Below are positions 47,047 through 58,012 of a DNA stretch of 64,000 bases, in pieces. The notes below the pieces were generated by a model. The model saw only the letters and a list, made by a program, of their open reading frames with translations, did no database searches and was not told the origin of the DNA. The first letter of the stretch is position 1. Each line of letters begins with the position of its first letter. This DNA comes from Pseudomonadota bacterium (GTDB taxonomy: Bacteria; Pseudomonadota; Gammaproteobacteria; Xanthomonadales; Rhodanobacteraceae). Location of the stretch: the NCBI GenBank assembly GCA_021827205.1, contig JAKAWV010000003.1, forward strand, positions 142,279 to 206,278. The letters run 5' to 3'. The translations under genes and the position numbers were made by a program.

Positions 47047-47888
47047 GCCTCGCGTTCACCAAGATGCACGGTCTCGGCAATGATTTTGCCATCGTGGATG
47101 CGCGTGCGCAGGCGTTTGCCGCCGATCCCGCCTTGATCCGGCGCATGGGCGACCGTCGACGCGGCATCGGCTTCGATCAATTGCTCACGCTGCATCAGGC
47201 CACGGCGCCGGATTGCGTCGTGGCGTTTCGCGTGTGGAACCGCGATGGCTCGCGCGCCGAGCAATGCGGCAACGGCTTGCGCTGCGTGGCGGCGTGGCTG
47301 GCGCGCGCGGGTGAAATTGCGCTGGACGCGGAGGCGCGACTGCAGACTGATTGCGACGTGGCCGCGACGCGCGTGCACGCCGCGCACGATGTCGAGGTGG
47401 ACATGGGCGAACCCGATTTCACGCCCGCCGCGGTGGGCTACGCCGCGACCGCGGCCGGGCCGCCTTACCGTCTGCAGCTTGCTGCCGGGGTGATTGAACT
47501 GGACGTGGTGTCGATGGGCAATCCGCATGCGGTGGTCGAGGTGGATGATCTGGCTGCGCCCGCGCTGGAATCACTCGGCCCCGCGTTGACCGCGCATGCG
47601 GCCTTCGCGCACGGCGTCAATGCGGGCTTCGTGCGCGTGCTTGATCGCACGCATCTGGCGTTGCGCGTGCACGAGCGCGGTGCTGGCTGGACGCAGGCCT
47701 GCGGCAGCGGCGCCTGCGCGGCGATGGCGGTGCTGCGTGCGGCGGCACGCGTCGATGCCGAGGTCGAAGTGGCGCTGCCCGGCGGCACACTCCGCATCCG
47801 CTGGCAAGGCCCGGGCGCAAACCTGTGGATGCGCGGCCCCGCCGCGTTTGTCTACGCCGGGGTGTGGCTGGACGCGCGCGGTGCTTGA
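47043..47888 (+). CDS. dapF: Diaminopimelate epimerase
   Basis: DapF of 281 residues converts LL- to meso-diaminopimelate for lysine and peptidoglycan. The paired catalytic cysteines are Cys75 in RAEQCGNGLRC and the one in TQACGSGACAA. The N-terminus FTKMHGLGNDF is diagnostic. It starts with GTG 47043 inside the lptM stop (GTGA), so translation is coupled. DUF484 and xerC follow, an ancient conserved cluster. Confidence 0.97.
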   Translation: MSLAFTKMHGLGNDFAIVDARAQAFAADPALIRRMGDRRRGIGFDQLLTLHQATAPDCVVAFRVWNRDGSRAEQCGNGLRCVAAWLARAGEIALDAEARLQTDCDVAATRVHAAHDVEVDMGEPDFTPAAVGYAATAAGPPYRLQLAAGVIELDVVSMGNPHAVVEVDDLAAPALESLGPALTAHAAFAHGVNAGFVRVLDRTHLALRVHERGAGWTQACGSGACAAMAVLRAAARVDAEVEVALPGGTLRIRWQGPGANLWMRGPAAFVYAGVWLDARGA

Positions 47889-47961
47889 ACGGGATCGACG
47901 CGGATTGCGCGCGCCGCGCGCGCGCCGCACACTTGCCGTGGCCCAAACGGAGCACCCGAGC

Positions 47962-48639
47962 ATGGCCGAGCTGACCCTGAAGACCGGACTGGAAGCGATG
48001 GACGTGGCCGCCTGGTTGCGCCGTCATCCGACTTTTCTCAAGGATTTTCCGGACATCGCCGAAACCCTGGTGATTCCACGCGAGCGCGGCAGCGCGGCGT
48101 CGCTCGCAGGCTATCAACTGGAGCTGCTGCGCGAGCGCCAGCGCGAGCTGGAAGCGCGCCTCGCCGATCTGGTCGAGATCGCCGGCGAGAACGAGCAGCG
48201 CGTGGTGCAGGTGCACTCGTACACGCTGACCCTGCTGCGCGCCACGGACCTGGCCGCGTGCGCGCGCGCCATCGTCGCTGGCCTGCGCGAGGATTTTCAT
48301 ACCGAACAGGTGAGCTTGTTGCTCAACGGCGCGCACGCCGCGTTGGCCGGGTTGCCGTGGGTGCGCGACGTACCCGAAGGTGCCGACAAGTTGCCCGCGT
48401 TCGCCGATTTCTTCCCGCGCGGCGAGCCGCTGTGCGGACGTCTGGCGCCACCCAAGCTCGACGCGCTGTTCGGTGCCGCCGCGCCCGAAGTGCAGTCCGC
48501 GGCGCTGCTCAAGCTGGGCGCGCTGGGCGTGCTCGGCATCGGCAGCAGCGATCCCAATCGCTTCCATCCCGGCATCGGCACGCTGTTCCTCAAGTTGATC
48601 GCCGAGGCGGCCAGCGTCGCGCTGGGCCGCTACGTGTGA
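47962..48639 (+). CDS. DUF484 family protein
   Basis: A 225-residue GAF-like protein of the DUF484 family. It begins with a short N-terminal helix region (VAAWLRRHPTFLKDFPDIAE, very typical), then a coiled-coil (LELLRERQRELEARLADLVE) and a GAF-like domain ending GIGTLFLKLIAEAASVAL. Conserved between dapF and xerC across gammaproteobacteria; function unknown. The xerC start overlaps its stop. Confidence 0.93.
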   Translation: MAELTLKTGLEAMDVAAWLRRHPTFLKDFPDIAETLVIPRERGSAASLAGYQLELLRERQRELEARLADLVEIAGENEQRVVQVHSYTLTLLRATDLAACARAIVAGLREDFHTEQVSLLLNGAHAALAGLPWVRDVPEGADKLPAFADFFPRGEPLCGRLAPPKLDALFGAAAPEVQSAALLKLGALGVLGIGSSDPNRFHPGIGTLFLKLIAEAASVALGRYV

Positions 48640-49532
48640 GCGGCGACGGCGCGCCGCTGCACGAGGCCGTCGCGCGTTTTCTGGTTTACCTGCGCGTCGA
48701 GCGCCGCTACGCGCCGCGCACCGCCGACAACTACGCGCATGAACTGACGCTGCTGGCGCGCCACGCCGAGGCGCAAGGCGTGCGCGACTGGCGCGAGCTA
48801 GCGCCAGCGCAGGTGCAAACCCTGGTCGCCAGCGAGCATCGGCGCGGACGCGGCCCCGGCAGCCTGCGGCACTTGTTGGCCGCCAGCCGCAGTTTCTTCC
48901 GCTGGCTGCTGCGCGAGGGCGTGCTCAAGTCCAATCCCGCCGTCGGCGTGCGCGCACCCAAACTGCGTCGCAAGCTGCCGCACGTGCTCGATGTGGACGA
49001 GGCGCAGCGATTGATGGAGCTGGATGTCGATGACGCGCTGCAAGTACGCGACCGCGCGTTGCTGGAGCTGCTGTATTCCAGCGGCCTGCGCGTGGCTGAG
49101 TTGTGCGGTGTGCGCTGGCGCGATCTGAACCTGGACGAAGGCCTGGTGCGCGTGACGGGCAAGGGCTCGAAGACGCGCGTGGTGCCGGTCGGCGCCAAGG
49201 CGTTGCAGGCGCTGCGCGCGCTCAAGCCAGCCATGGCGGACGCCGATGCGCCGGTGTTTCCTGGCCGCGGCGGCGCGCCGCTCACGCCGACCGCGGTGCG
49301 TCTGCGCCTGAAACGCCGCGCCATCGAGCAAGGCGTGGCCAAGCGCGTGCATCCGCATCTGCTGCGCCACACCTGCGCCAGCCATCTGCTGGAATCCTCG
49401 GGCGAGCTGCGCGCGGTGCAGGAGCTGCTCGGCCACGCCGACATCGCCACCACCGAGATCTACACGCATCTGGATTTTCAGCGCCTCGCGCAGGTTTACG
49501 ACCGCGCCCATCCGCGCGCGCGGCGGCGCTGA
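48636..49532 (+). CDS. xerC: Tyrosine recombinase XerC
   Basis: XerC of 298 residues resolves chromosome dimers at dif with XerD. Catalytic residues are Arg152 (SSGLRVAEL), a Lys in the GKGSKTR hairpin (176-181), His241 and Arg244 (HPHLLRHTCASH), His267 (LLGHADIATT) and Tyr276 (EIYTHLD). The N-terminal SAM-like domain is complete. Start is GTG 48636, in the DUF484 stop (GTGA). Last gene of the lptM-dapF-DUF484-xerC group. Confidence 0.96.
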   Translation: MSGDGAPLHEAVARFLVYLRVERRYAPRTADNYAHELTLLARHAEAQGVRDWRELAPAQVQTLVASEHRRGRGPGSLRHLLAASRSFFRWLLREGVLKSNPAVGVRAPKLRRKLPHVLDVDEAQRLMELDVDDALQVRDRALLELLYSSGLRVAELCGVRWRDLNLDEGLVRVTGKGSKTRVVPVGAKALQALRALKPAMADADAPVFPGRGGAPLTPTAVRLRLKRRAIEQGVAKRVHPHLLRHTCASHLLESSGELRAVQELLGHADIATTEIYTHLDFQRLAQVYDRAHPRARRR

Positions 49533-49669
49533 GCTGATCACGCCGCGCGCAATGCGGGCGCAGCGCCAAACGGGGACTGGCGCCGCTACACTGGTGACGA
49601 TCCCCAGCGCGTTTCCTGCCGGCGTGGCGTCGCCGGTGCCGCCCAGCGAGGCGTTCAAGAGTTTCCGTC

Positions 49670-50467
49670 ATGCGAGAAAAGCACGAGATCGTCAGCAACT
49701 GGCTGCCGCGTTATACCGGCACGCCGCTGGAAAGTTTCGGTCAGCATCTGCTGCTGACCAATTTCGGCCATTACGTGGATTTGTTCGCCGAGTGGCATGG
49801 TGTCGAGGTGCAGGGCCGCGACCGGCCCATGCCCAACGCCACCAGCGACGGCATCACCCTGATCAACTTCGGCATGGGCAGCCCCAATGCCGCCACGGTG
49901 ATGGATCTGCTCAGCGCCGTTGCGCCGAAAGCCTGCGTGTTTCTGGGCAAGTGCGGTGGCTTGAAGAAGAAAAACCAGATCGGCGATCTGGTGTTGCCGA
50001 TCGCGGCGATCCGCGGCGAGGGCACCAGCAACGACTATCTGCTGCCCGAGGTGCCGGCGCTGCCCGCGTTCCAGTTGCAGCGCGCGGTGTCGACCATGAT
50101 CCGCGATCTTGGCCACGACTACTGGACCGGCACGGTGTACACCACCAACCGCCGCGTGTGGGAGCACGACGAGGCGTTTAAGACGCACCTGCGCGCGACG
50201 CGCAGCATGGCCATCGACATGGAAACCGCGACCATTTTCGCCGCCGGTTTCGCCAACCACATTCCCTGCGGCGCGCTATTGCTGGTGTCCGATCAACCGA
50301 TGATTCCCGAGGGCGTCAAGACCGAGGCCAGCGATCGCGCCGTCACCTCGAACTTTGTCGAGGCGCACATCAAGATCGGCATCGAGGCGCTCAAGCTGGT
50401 GCGGCGCAACGGGCGCAGCGTCAAGCACCTGCGCTTCGAAGAGGATCTCGAGACCGACGCCGATTGA
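49670..50467 (+). CDS. amn: AMP nucleosidase (short form)
   Basis: A 265-residue nucleoside phosphorylase-fold enzyme. Motifs are INFGMGSPNAATVMDLL, LGKCGGLKKKNQIGDLVLP, TTNRRVWEHDE, the substrate-binding MAIDMETATIFAAGF and LLLVSDQPM. This is the short AMP nucleosidase type rather than the E. coli Amn of 484 residues. It splits AMP into adenine and ribose 5-phosphate. Single gene followed by a 9-bp GC hairpin. Confidence 0.9.
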   Translation: MREKHEIVSNWLPRYTGTPLESFGQHLLLTNFGHYVDLFAEWHGVEVQGRDRPMPNATSDGITLINFGMGSPNAATVMDLLSAVAPKACVFLGKCGGLKKKNQIGDLVLPIAAIRGEGTSNDYLLPEVPALPAFQLQRAVSTMIRDLGHDYWTGTVYTTNRRVWEHDEAFKTHLRATRSMAIDMETATIFAAGFANHIPCGALLLVSDQPMIPEGVKTEASDRAVTSNFVEAHIKIGIEALKLVRRNGRSVKHLRFEEDLETDAD

Positions 50468-50482
50468 TGCTTCGCCGGCTGT

Positions 50483-50505
50483 GCGGGCCGCGCCGTGCGG
50501 CCCGC
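50483..50505 (+). terminator. GC-rich hairpin after amn
   Basis: GCGGGCCGC - GCCGT - GCGGCCCGC, a perfect 9-bp stem 15 bases after the amn stop. The following GCGTT is a poor T run, so terminator function is likely but weak. Confidence 0.5.
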
Positions 50506-50517
50506 GCGTTCGATCGC

Positions 50518-50607
50518 TGCAGGAGCGGTGCGCAAGACCGACACAAGGCGGCGCGGCTCCGCCGCGACCGTTTGCATGCAAACCGCGGCAGGATGCCCGG
50601 TCTTGCG
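50518..50607. repeat. REP-like palindromic element
   Basis: It begins TGCAGGAGCGG, like the GTAGGAGCGGCTTCAGCCGC repeats of pseudomonads and xanthomonads. It contains GGCGGCGCGGCTCCGCCGCG, which folds on itself. An outer perfect 10-bp inverted repeat CGCAAGACCG/CGGTCTTGCG (50531-50540 and 50598-50607) encloses the rest. It fills the gap between the convergent amn and glutaredoxin genes. Confidence 0.55.
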
Positions 50608-50615
50608 AATTGATT

Positions 50616-51230
50616 TCAGTGCCCGGTGCTGCCCGGGTAACTCAGGCTGAGGCCGGCGCCCTGCACGGTTTCCACCCAGTCGATCTTGATGCCGCGTGCG
50701 CGCTGCGCGCTGGCGGGGTCGAGGTGGATACCGAGGCCGTTGGCTTCGCTCACGATGTCGCTCGCGCCGGCCGGCGCCAGCTGGAAGCCCGCGTTGCGAT
50801 CCGGGCCGATTTGCAGATGCAACGCCATGCCGGGGTTTTCCTGCATGCCGGCGCGGATCGCATCGGCGGCCTTGTCGGTGATGGTGATCGTCGGTGGCGT
50901 GCGATCCGGCGGCGGCAGGCCCAACGCCTGCTGCAGCTCGCCGCTGGCATACATCTGGCGCACGATGTCGGCGCCGCCGACCAACTCGCCGCCGATGTAC
51001 AACTGCGGAATCGTCGGCCAGTTGCCGTATTGCTTGATACCCTCGCGCAGATCCATGTCCTCGAGCACGTTGACGGTGTGGTAATCCGGCAGCAGCTCGT
51101 TGAGTACATTGGCCGTGGCTGCGGAGAAACCGCACTGCGGTTGCTGGCGCGTGCCCTTCATGAACAGCACCACGCGATGCTGCTGCAGCAGCGCATCGAT
51201 GCGCGCGCGGGTTTCTGGAGCGATAGACAT
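50616..51230 (-). CDS. Monothiol glutaredoxin (GrxD type) fused to an A-type carrier-like domain
   Basis: A 204-residue protein. Residues 1-105 are a Grx4/GrxD monothiol glutaredoxin with the CGFS site at Cys33 and the glutathione-binding WPTIPQLYIGGELVGG. Residues 110-204 resemble a HesB/IscA fold (TITITDKAADAIRAGM, LHLQIGPDRNAGFQLAP) but lack the three cluster-binding cysteines: where IscA has CGC near its end this has VQGAGLSLSY. It probably moves or stores Fe-S clusters through the CGFS half. A comparable fusion occurs, as I recall, in Xanthomonas. Confidence 0.9.
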   Translation of the reverse strand: MSIAPETRARIDALLQQHRVVLFMKGTRQQPQCGFSAATANVLNELLPDYHTVNVLEDMDLREGIKQYGNWPTIPQLYIGGELVGGADIVRQMYASGELQQALGLPPPDRTPPTITITDKAADAIRAGMQENPGMALHLQIGPDRNAGFQLAPAGASDIVSEANGLGIHLDPASAQRARGIKIDWVETVQGAGLSLSYPGSTGH

Positions 51231-51358
51231 GGCGGTATCCGGCAGGGCGGGGGCGCATTTTAGCGCGTCACGGCGGGCGCGGCAGGTGCCGGTCGGCTAG
51301 GGCTTGAGTGTCGCCGTCGCGGCTCCATATCCCGAGTTCAGCGAACGCCGGAGCCGCC

Positions 51359-51898
51359 ATGGAAAGCTTCCACGCCACCACCATCATCAGCGTGCGCCGC
51401 GGCGGGCGCGTGGTCATCGCCGGTGACGGCCAGGTCACGCTGGGTGCCACGGTGATGAAGTCCAACGCGCGCAAGGTGCGGCGCCTGGGCGCCAACGGCA
51501 AGGTGCTGGCCGGATTCGCCGGCGCCACCGCCGATGCCTTCACCCTGTTCGAGCTGTTCGAGGACAAGCTCACGCGGCACAACGGCAACCTCACCCGCGC
51601 CGCGGTGGAACTGGCCAAGGACTGGCGCACCGAGCGTCGTCTGGGCCGGCTGGAAGCGCTGCTGGCGGTGGTCGATGCCGAGGCCTCACTGCTGATTTCC
51701 GGCAACGGCGACGTGATCGAGCCCGAGGACGGCCTGATCGCCATCGGCTCCGGCGGTCCCTACGCGCTGGCCGCGGCACGCGCGCTGCTGGCCAACACCG
51801 AGATCGACGCGCGCACCGTGGCCGAACAGGCGTTGGCCATCGCCGGGCAGATCTGCATTTACACCAACGGCAACATCACCCTGGAAGAGCTGGTTTGA
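51359..51898 (+). CDS. hslV: ATP-dependent protease peptidase subunit HslV
   Basis: HslV of 179 residues, the proteasome-like peptidase of the HslUV complex. The catalytic N-terminal Thr is the first Thr of [11 protein letters not shown], so a short MESFHA propeptide must be removed; most HslV start directly MTTI. Core motifs [30 protein letters not shown] and [15 protein letters not shown] are present. hslU follows after 124 bases that contain a heptad repeat locus. Confidence 0.96.
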   Translation: MESFHATTIISVRRGGRVVIAGDGQVTLGATVMKSNARKVRRLGANGKVLAGFAGATADAFTLFELFEDKLTRHNGNLTRAAVELAKDWRTERRLGRLEALLAVVDAEASLLISGNGDVIEPEDGLIAIGSGGPYALAAARALLANTEIDARTVAEQALAIAGQICIYTNGNITLEELV

Positions 51899-51901
51899 CA
51901 A

Positions 51902-51992
51902 AGCCGGTAGCCGGTAGCCGCAAAGACAAACCCGATGCGGCGCAGGTTTTCCGATTATCGGCTAGCGGTTGCCGACTCCCGAATCCCCACCC
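51902..51992. repeat. Degenerate heptad repeats in inverted pair, locus 6
   Basis: GCCGGTA, GCCGGTA, GCCGCAA (51903-51923) on one side face GATTATC, GGCTAGC, GGTTGCC, GACTCCC, GAATCCC (51952-51987) on the other, the latter being the same type of unit in reverse. It fills the spacer between hslV and hslU, so it is probably within the operon transcript. Confidence 0.65.
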
Positions 51993-52022
51993 CACCATTC
52001 CATACCTCGACGCTGAAAAGCC

Positions 52023-53366
52023 ATGTCCGAACTGACCCCGCGTGAAATCGTCAACGCCCTCGACAAGCACATCATCGGCCAGCACGCGGCCAAGCGCGCG
52101 GTGGCGATCGCGTTGCGCAACCGCTGGCGGCGCATGCAGTTGCCGGAGGAGTTGCGCGAGGAAATCACGCCCAAGAATATTCTGATGATCGGCCCCACCG
52201 GCGTCGGCAAGACCGAGATCGCGCGGCGTCTGGCGAGCATGGCCGACGCGCCGTTTCTCAAGATCGAGGCGACCAAGTTCACCGAGGTCGGCTACGTCGG
52301 CAAGGATGTGGAATCGATCGTGCGCGATCTGGTCGATGTCGCCTTCAAGCTGGTGCGCGCGCGCGCCGCCGGGCGCGTGCAGATCCGCGCCGAGGATCAG
52401 GCCGAGGAACGCCTGCTCGATGCCCTGCTGCCGCGCCGCGGCGGCTGGGAATCGCAGCCTGGCGCGGCGGATGCGTCCGCCGACCACGACACGCGCCAGA
52501 AGCTGCGCAAGCAATTGCGCGAGGGCACGCTGGACGAACGCGAGATCGAGCTGGAACTGACCCAGGGCAGCGGCCACGCCGAAATCCTCACCCCGCCCGG
52601 CATGGAGGAAATGGGCCAGCAGTTGCAGCAGATGTTCCAGTCCCTGGGCAACCCGCGCGCGCAGCGGCGCACGCTGAAGGTGCGCGAGGCGCGTCGCGCG
52701 CTCATCGAGGAAGAAGCCGGCAAGCTGCTCAACGAGGACGATCTGCGCCAGCAGGCGGTGCGGTCGGCCGAAGAGCAGGGCATCGTGTTTCTGGACGAGA
52801 TCGACAAGGTCGCCCAGCGCGGCGGCGCCAGCGGCAACACGCCCGGCATCAGCCGCGAGGGCGTGCAGCGCGACCTGCTGCCGCTGGTCGAGGGCACCAC
52901 GGTGTCGACCAAGTACGGCGCGGTGCGCACCGACCATGTGCTGTTCATCGCCTCGGGCGCATTCTCGCTGGCCAAGCCCTCGGACCTGATCCCGGAGCTG
53001 CAGGGGCGCCTGCCGATCCGTGTCGAGCTGCAGGCGCTGGGCGTGGAGGACTTCGAGCGCATTCTCACCGAACCGCGCCACGCGCTGACCCTGCAATATC
53101 AGGAGTTGCTGCGTACCGAGGGCGTGGCGCTGAGCTTCGATGCCTCCGCCGTGCGCCGTCTGGCCGAGCTGGCGTGGCAGATCAACAGCCGCACCGAGAA
53201 CATCGGCGCGCGTCGTCTGGCCACCGTAATGGAGCGACTTCTGGAGTCGATCTCCTTCGAAGCATCGGATAAGTCCGGAGAAAAATACGTGATCGACGCC
53301 GAATATGTCGATGCACACCTGGCCGATCTGGCCGCCGATGAAGATCTCTCGCGTTACATTCTTTGA
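52023..53366 (+). CDS. hslU: ATP-dependent protease ATPase subunit HslU
   Basis: HslU of 447 residues unfolds substrates and feeds them to HslV. Walker A is GPTGVGKT (57-64), Walker [13 protein letters not shown], with the I-domain between (about 110-240) and the C-terminal [20 protein letters not shown] region ending in the conserved LSRYIL tail that docks into HslV. Starts [20 protein letters not shown]. Complete. Confidence 0.98.
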   Translation: MSELTPREIVNALDKHIIGQHAAKRAVAIALRNRWRRMQLPEELREEITPKNILMIGPTGVGKTEIARRLASMADAPFLKIEATKFTEVGYVGKDVESIVRDLVDVAFKLVRARAAGRVQIRAEDQAEERLLDALLPRRGGWESQPGAADASADHDTRQKLRKQLREGTLDEREIELELTQGSGHAEILTPPGMEEMGQQLQQMFQSLGNPRAQRRTLKVREARRALIEEEAGKLLNEDDLRQQAVRSAEEQGIVFLDEIDKVAQRGGASGNTPGISREGVQRDLLPLVEGTTVSTKYGAVRTDHVLFIASGAFSLAKPSDLIPELQGRLPIRVELQALGVEDFERILTEPRHALTLQYQELLRTEGVALSFDASAVRRLAELAWQINSRTENIGARRLATVMERLLESISFEASDKSGEKYVIDAEYVDAHLADLAADEDLSRYIL

Positions 53367-53471
53367 ACCTTGGCCGCGGCCGGCGCTGTTAAGCTGCCCG
53401 ACCTGCGGGCGGCTGCCCGCTGCGCGCTGATGGCGCGCGATCCATCCATCCTGGCACGACCAATCATTCCC

Positions 53472-54086
53472 ATGGGCAAGATCATTCCCCTGAAAACGCC
53501 GGGCTTCCGCGCGCGTCTGCGCGAGGCGGCGAGCGCTGGCGAGCTGGTGCGCGTGTGGCGCGGCAACCTCGAGCACGGCAGCTTTTGTGGCTATGTCGCC
53601 GGCATTGGCCGCGAGTACTTCCTGCTGTCCGTGGTCGGCGACACGCTCGGCTTCGACGGCCTCTATGCCATGCGCCACCGCGACTTGACCGAGCTGGAAG
53701 CGCCCGAGGAGCACGCCAATTTCATCACCCGCGCGCTGGAATTGCGCGGCGTGCAGATCCCGCGTCCGCAGGATTTCCCGCTCGACGATGTCGAGCAAGT
53801 GGTGCAGGCCGCCAGCGGCCACGCGCCGGTGATCGGCGTGCACGTCGACAGCGAGGAGGAGTCCGAGGTGTGCTACATCGGGCGCTTGCTCGGGCTGGAG
53901 GACGACGGCTTCAACATGCAGGAAGTCTCGCCAGATGCCGAGTGGCTGACCGAGCCCTCGTTCTTCGCCTGGTCCGAGGTGTCCACGGTGAGCTTCCGCG
54001 AGCCGTATGGTCTGGCCCTGGCCGAGGTGGCGGGCGCCGCGCCGGCGCTGAAACTGGACGGCACGGACGTCGGGCGTCTGCATTGA
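53472..54086 (+). CDS. Conserved hypothetical protein downstream of hslU
   Basis: A 204-residue cytoplasmic protein with no recognised domain. It starts MGKIIPLKTPGFRARLREAA and has a beta-rich middle (GSFCGYVAGIGREYFLLSVV) and an acidic EEESEVCYIGRLLGLEDDG. The frame is open back to hslU; ATG 53472 is chosen at the first strongly coding stretch, though ATG 53430 or earlier starts are possible. The DUF971 gene overlaps its stop. Function unknown; position suggests co-expression with hslVU. Confidence 0.8.
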   Translation: MGKIIPLKTPGFRARLREAASAGELVRVWRGNLEHGSFCGYVAGIGREYFLLSVVGDTLGFDGLYAMRHRDLTELEAPEEHANFITRALELRGVQIPRPQDFPLDDVEQVVQAASGHAPVIGVHVDSEEESEVCYIGRLLGLEDDGFNMQEVSPDAEWLTEPSFFAWSEVSTVSFREPYGLALAEVAGAAPALKLDGTDVGRLH

Positions 54087-54436
54087 GCGCCGCGCCCGGC
54101 GAGCTGCGCCTGCGCCGCGCCGAGCGCGTGCTGGAAGTGAGCTGGATCGACGGCACGCGCTACAGCCTGCCGCTGGAATATCTGCGCACGCACTCGCCCA
54201 GCGCCGAGGTGCAGGGTCACGGCCCTGGCCAGCAAATCCTGGTGGCCGGCAAGCGCAACGTTGGCGTCACTGCCATTGAGCCGGTCGGACAATACGGCGT
54301 GCTGCTGCGCTTCGACGACGGCCACGACACCGGCATTTTCAGCTGGGACACGCTGGCGCGGCTGGGCCGCGATTACGCAAGCAATTGGCGGACCTATCTC
54401 GCCGCGCTCGAACGCGCGGGGCTGGGCCGCGACTGA
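54083..54436 (+). CDS. DUF971 (GBBH-like N-terminal) domain protein
   Basis: A 117-residue DUF971 protein, the small domain found alone in bacteria and at the N-terminus of gamma-butyrobetaine hydroxylase. It has LEVSWIDGTRYSLPLEYLRT, KRNVGVTAIEPVGQYGVLLR and FDDGHDTGIFSWDTLARLG, all typical. The start appears to be TTG 54083, overlapping the previous stop (TTGA). Genes of this family commonly follow hslU. Function unknown. Confidence 0.9.
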   Translation: MSAAPGELRLRRAERVLEVSWIDGTRYSLPLEYLRTHSPSAEVQGHGPGQQILVAGKRNVGVTAIEPVGQYGVLLRFDDGHDTGIFSWDTLARLGRDYASNWRTYLAALERAGLGRD

Positions 54437-54448
54437 GCGGCCGTTGAT

Positions 54449-55372
54449 TCAGCGCGACTGGCGATACAAATCAGCATCGCCCGGCGCGGGGCGCAGCGAC
54501 CAGCGCTTGTAAGTCCACTGGTACTGGGTGAAAGCGCTGCGCACACAGTCCTCGACACCGGCATTGAGCGCGCTGCAGGCGAGCAGCGCATCGGCCGCGG
54601 CGATCGCGGCGGGCGCCGCGCGCCAATGCAGGCGAAACCCGGCACCGCGCGGCAGGCGCTCCATGAAGCCAAACAGCACCGTGGCACCGGTGCGCTCGGC
54701 CAGGCGCGGTAGCAGCACCATGGTGGCCGCGGGCAGGCCGAAGAACGGCGCGAACGCGCCCTCGCCACCGCGCGGTTGCTGATCCGGCAGGATGCCGACC
54801 ACACCTCCGGCCGCCAGACGCCGGTACAGGCTGCGCACGCTGCTGCCCTCGGCACGCACCTGCTCGGGTGCAAAGCGGCCGCGCGCGCGGCGCAGCAGCG
54901 GTTCCCACGCCGGTTGCCGCGGCGGCCGATACAGGATCGCCAGCGGCGTGCGCGCGCCAATCCAGTGGTTGAGCAACTCCCAACAGCCCAGATGCGGCGC
55001 TGCCACGATCAGACCGCGGCCGCGCACCAGCGCGGCATCGAACAGCTCCTGACCGCGCACCTCGCGCACCAGGCGCAGCGCATGTTTGGCGCCACCGCCC
55101 CAGACCTTGCCCAGTTCGGCGATGCCGCGGCCGGTTTCGCGCAGGCACTCGCGCGCCAGTGCCGCGCGCGCGGCGGGCGACTGTTCGGGGCAGGCGATGC
55201 CGAGGTTTACCTCGACATTGCGTCGCTCGCGGCCGTCGGCACGCCACAGCAGCACGCCCAGACCCGCGCCCAACGCGTGCAGGGCGCGCAGGGGCAGTCG
55301 GCCGGCCAGACGCAGCAAGGCATAGGTGAAAGCGACGTGCCAGCGCATGCGCGCCTGCGCGGGATCGTTCAT
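54449..55372 (-). CDS. Lysophospholipid/lipid A acyltransferase (LpxL/HtrB-like)
   Basis: A 307-residue acyltransferase of the LpxL family, with the catalytic H127-x4-E132 in [13 protein letters not shown]. The [36 protein letters not shown] and YQWTYKRW motifs are typical. An N-terminal hydrophobic region (15-45) should anchor it to the inner membrane. Probably adds a secondary acyl chain to lipid A. Divergent from dtd. Confidence 0.92.
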   Translation of the reverse strand: MNDPAQARMRWHVAFTYALLRLAGRLPLRALHALGAGLGVLLWRADGRERRNVEVNLGIACPEQSPAARAALARECLRETGRGIAELGKVWGGGAKHALRLVREVRGQELFDAALVRGRGLIVAAPHLGCWELLNHWIGARTPLAILYRPPRQPAWEPLLRRARGRFAPEQVRAEGSSVRSLYRRLAAGGVVGILPDQQPRGGEGAFAPFFGLPAATMVLLPRLAERTGATVLFGFMERLPRGAGFRLHWRAAPAAIAAADALLACSALNAGVEDCVRSAFTQYQWTYKRWSLRPAPGDADLYRQSR

Positions 55373-55486
55373 GGTGACTCGCAGCGAGGCAATGGCGCAG
55401 TGTATTCAGCATGGCCGCGCGCCGCAGCGTTGCGTGCGGAACACGGGCGCAGCGGCGACACTACGCGCGGCAGTGGAGGAAATCCG

Positions 55487-55927
55487 ATGATCGCCCTGAT
55501 CCAGCGCGTGCAGCGCGCGCATGTCGAGGTGCAAGGCGCCGTGATCGGACAGATCGCGGCTGGACTGCTGGCGCTGGTGGCGGTGCAGCCCGAGGACGGT
55601 GAGCAGCAGGTACGGCGGCTGCTGGATCGCATCCTCGGTTACCGCGTGTTCGCGGACAGCGCCGGGCGCATGAACCTGAGCCTGAGCGAGACCGGCGGCG
55701 GCCTGTTGCTGGTCAGTCAGTTCACCCTGGCCGCCGACACACGCAAGGGCATGCGCGCCAGCTTCACCGCGGCCGCGCCGCCGGCGCCGGCCGAGCACTT
55801 GTTCCGGCTGCTGCTGGAACAGGCGCGCGCGCGTCATGCGCCGGTCGCCAGCGGGCGCTTCGGCGCCGACATGCAGGTGCATCTGGTCAACGACGGCCCG
55901 GTGACGTTCTGGCTGGAGGCGCATTGA
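55487..55927 (+). CDS. dtd: D-aminoacyl-tRNA deacylase
   Basis: Dtd of 146 residues removes D-amino acids wrongly attached to tRNA. It has the N-terminal [17 protein letters not shown], the active-site [17 protein letters not shown] and the C-terminal [12 protein letters not shown] with the conserved GP cis-proline motif. GGAGGAAA lies before the ATG. It precedes rpoD with about 100 bases between. Confidence 0.96.
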   Translation: MIALIQRVQRAHVEVQGAVIGQIAAGLLALVAVQPEDGEQQVRRLLDRILGYRVFADSAGRMNLSLSETGGGLLLVSQFTLAADTRKGMRASFTAAAPPAPAEHLFRLLLEQARARHAPVASGRFGADMQVHLVNDGPVTFWLEAH

Positions 55928-56028
55928 TTGAATGCAGGCTGCGCGCCGGGGAACCCGGCGCTTGAATAGTGGTCAGAGCATCGCCAACTGGCTAAACTGG
56001 AAGGTTCATTCACCCCATGGTGCACGGC

Positions 56029-57885
<1,857 letters not shown>

Positions 57886-57916
57886 GCGCGCGTCGTGGCA
57901 CCACCAGCACGCCGCA

Positions 57917-57949
57917 CACGACGCCCGCCATGCGCGGGCGTCGTGCTTT
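57917..57949 (+). terminator. Intrinsic terminator of rpoD
   Basis: A 12-bp stem CACGACGCCCGC/GCGGGCGTCGTG (57917-57928 with 57934-57945), loop CATGC, followed by CTTT. It lies 32 bases after the rpoD stop and just before the tRNA region. Confidence 0.8.
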
Positions 57950-57956
57950 GCGCCAG

Positions 57957-58012
57957 CCGCTACACTGCGCAGCGGCAGCATCGGGCCTATAGCTCAATGG
58001 TTAGAGCAGAGG
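57957..58012 (+). pseudogene. Truncated duplicate of the tRNA-Ile promoter and 5' part
   Basis: These 56 bases are identical, base for base, to 58103-58158. They comprise the 26 bases before the tRNA (including a TACACT -10-like box) and tRNA nucleotides 1-30 (57983-58012). The copy breaks off within the anticodon stem and runs into the structured element. No anticodon or 3' half is present, so it cannot be a working tRNA. Confidence 0.9.

Noticed and set aside
57983..58012. First tRNA copy as a second tRNA gene
   Set aside because: Only nucleotides 1-30 are present; anticodon, T arm and 3' acceptor strand are missing.
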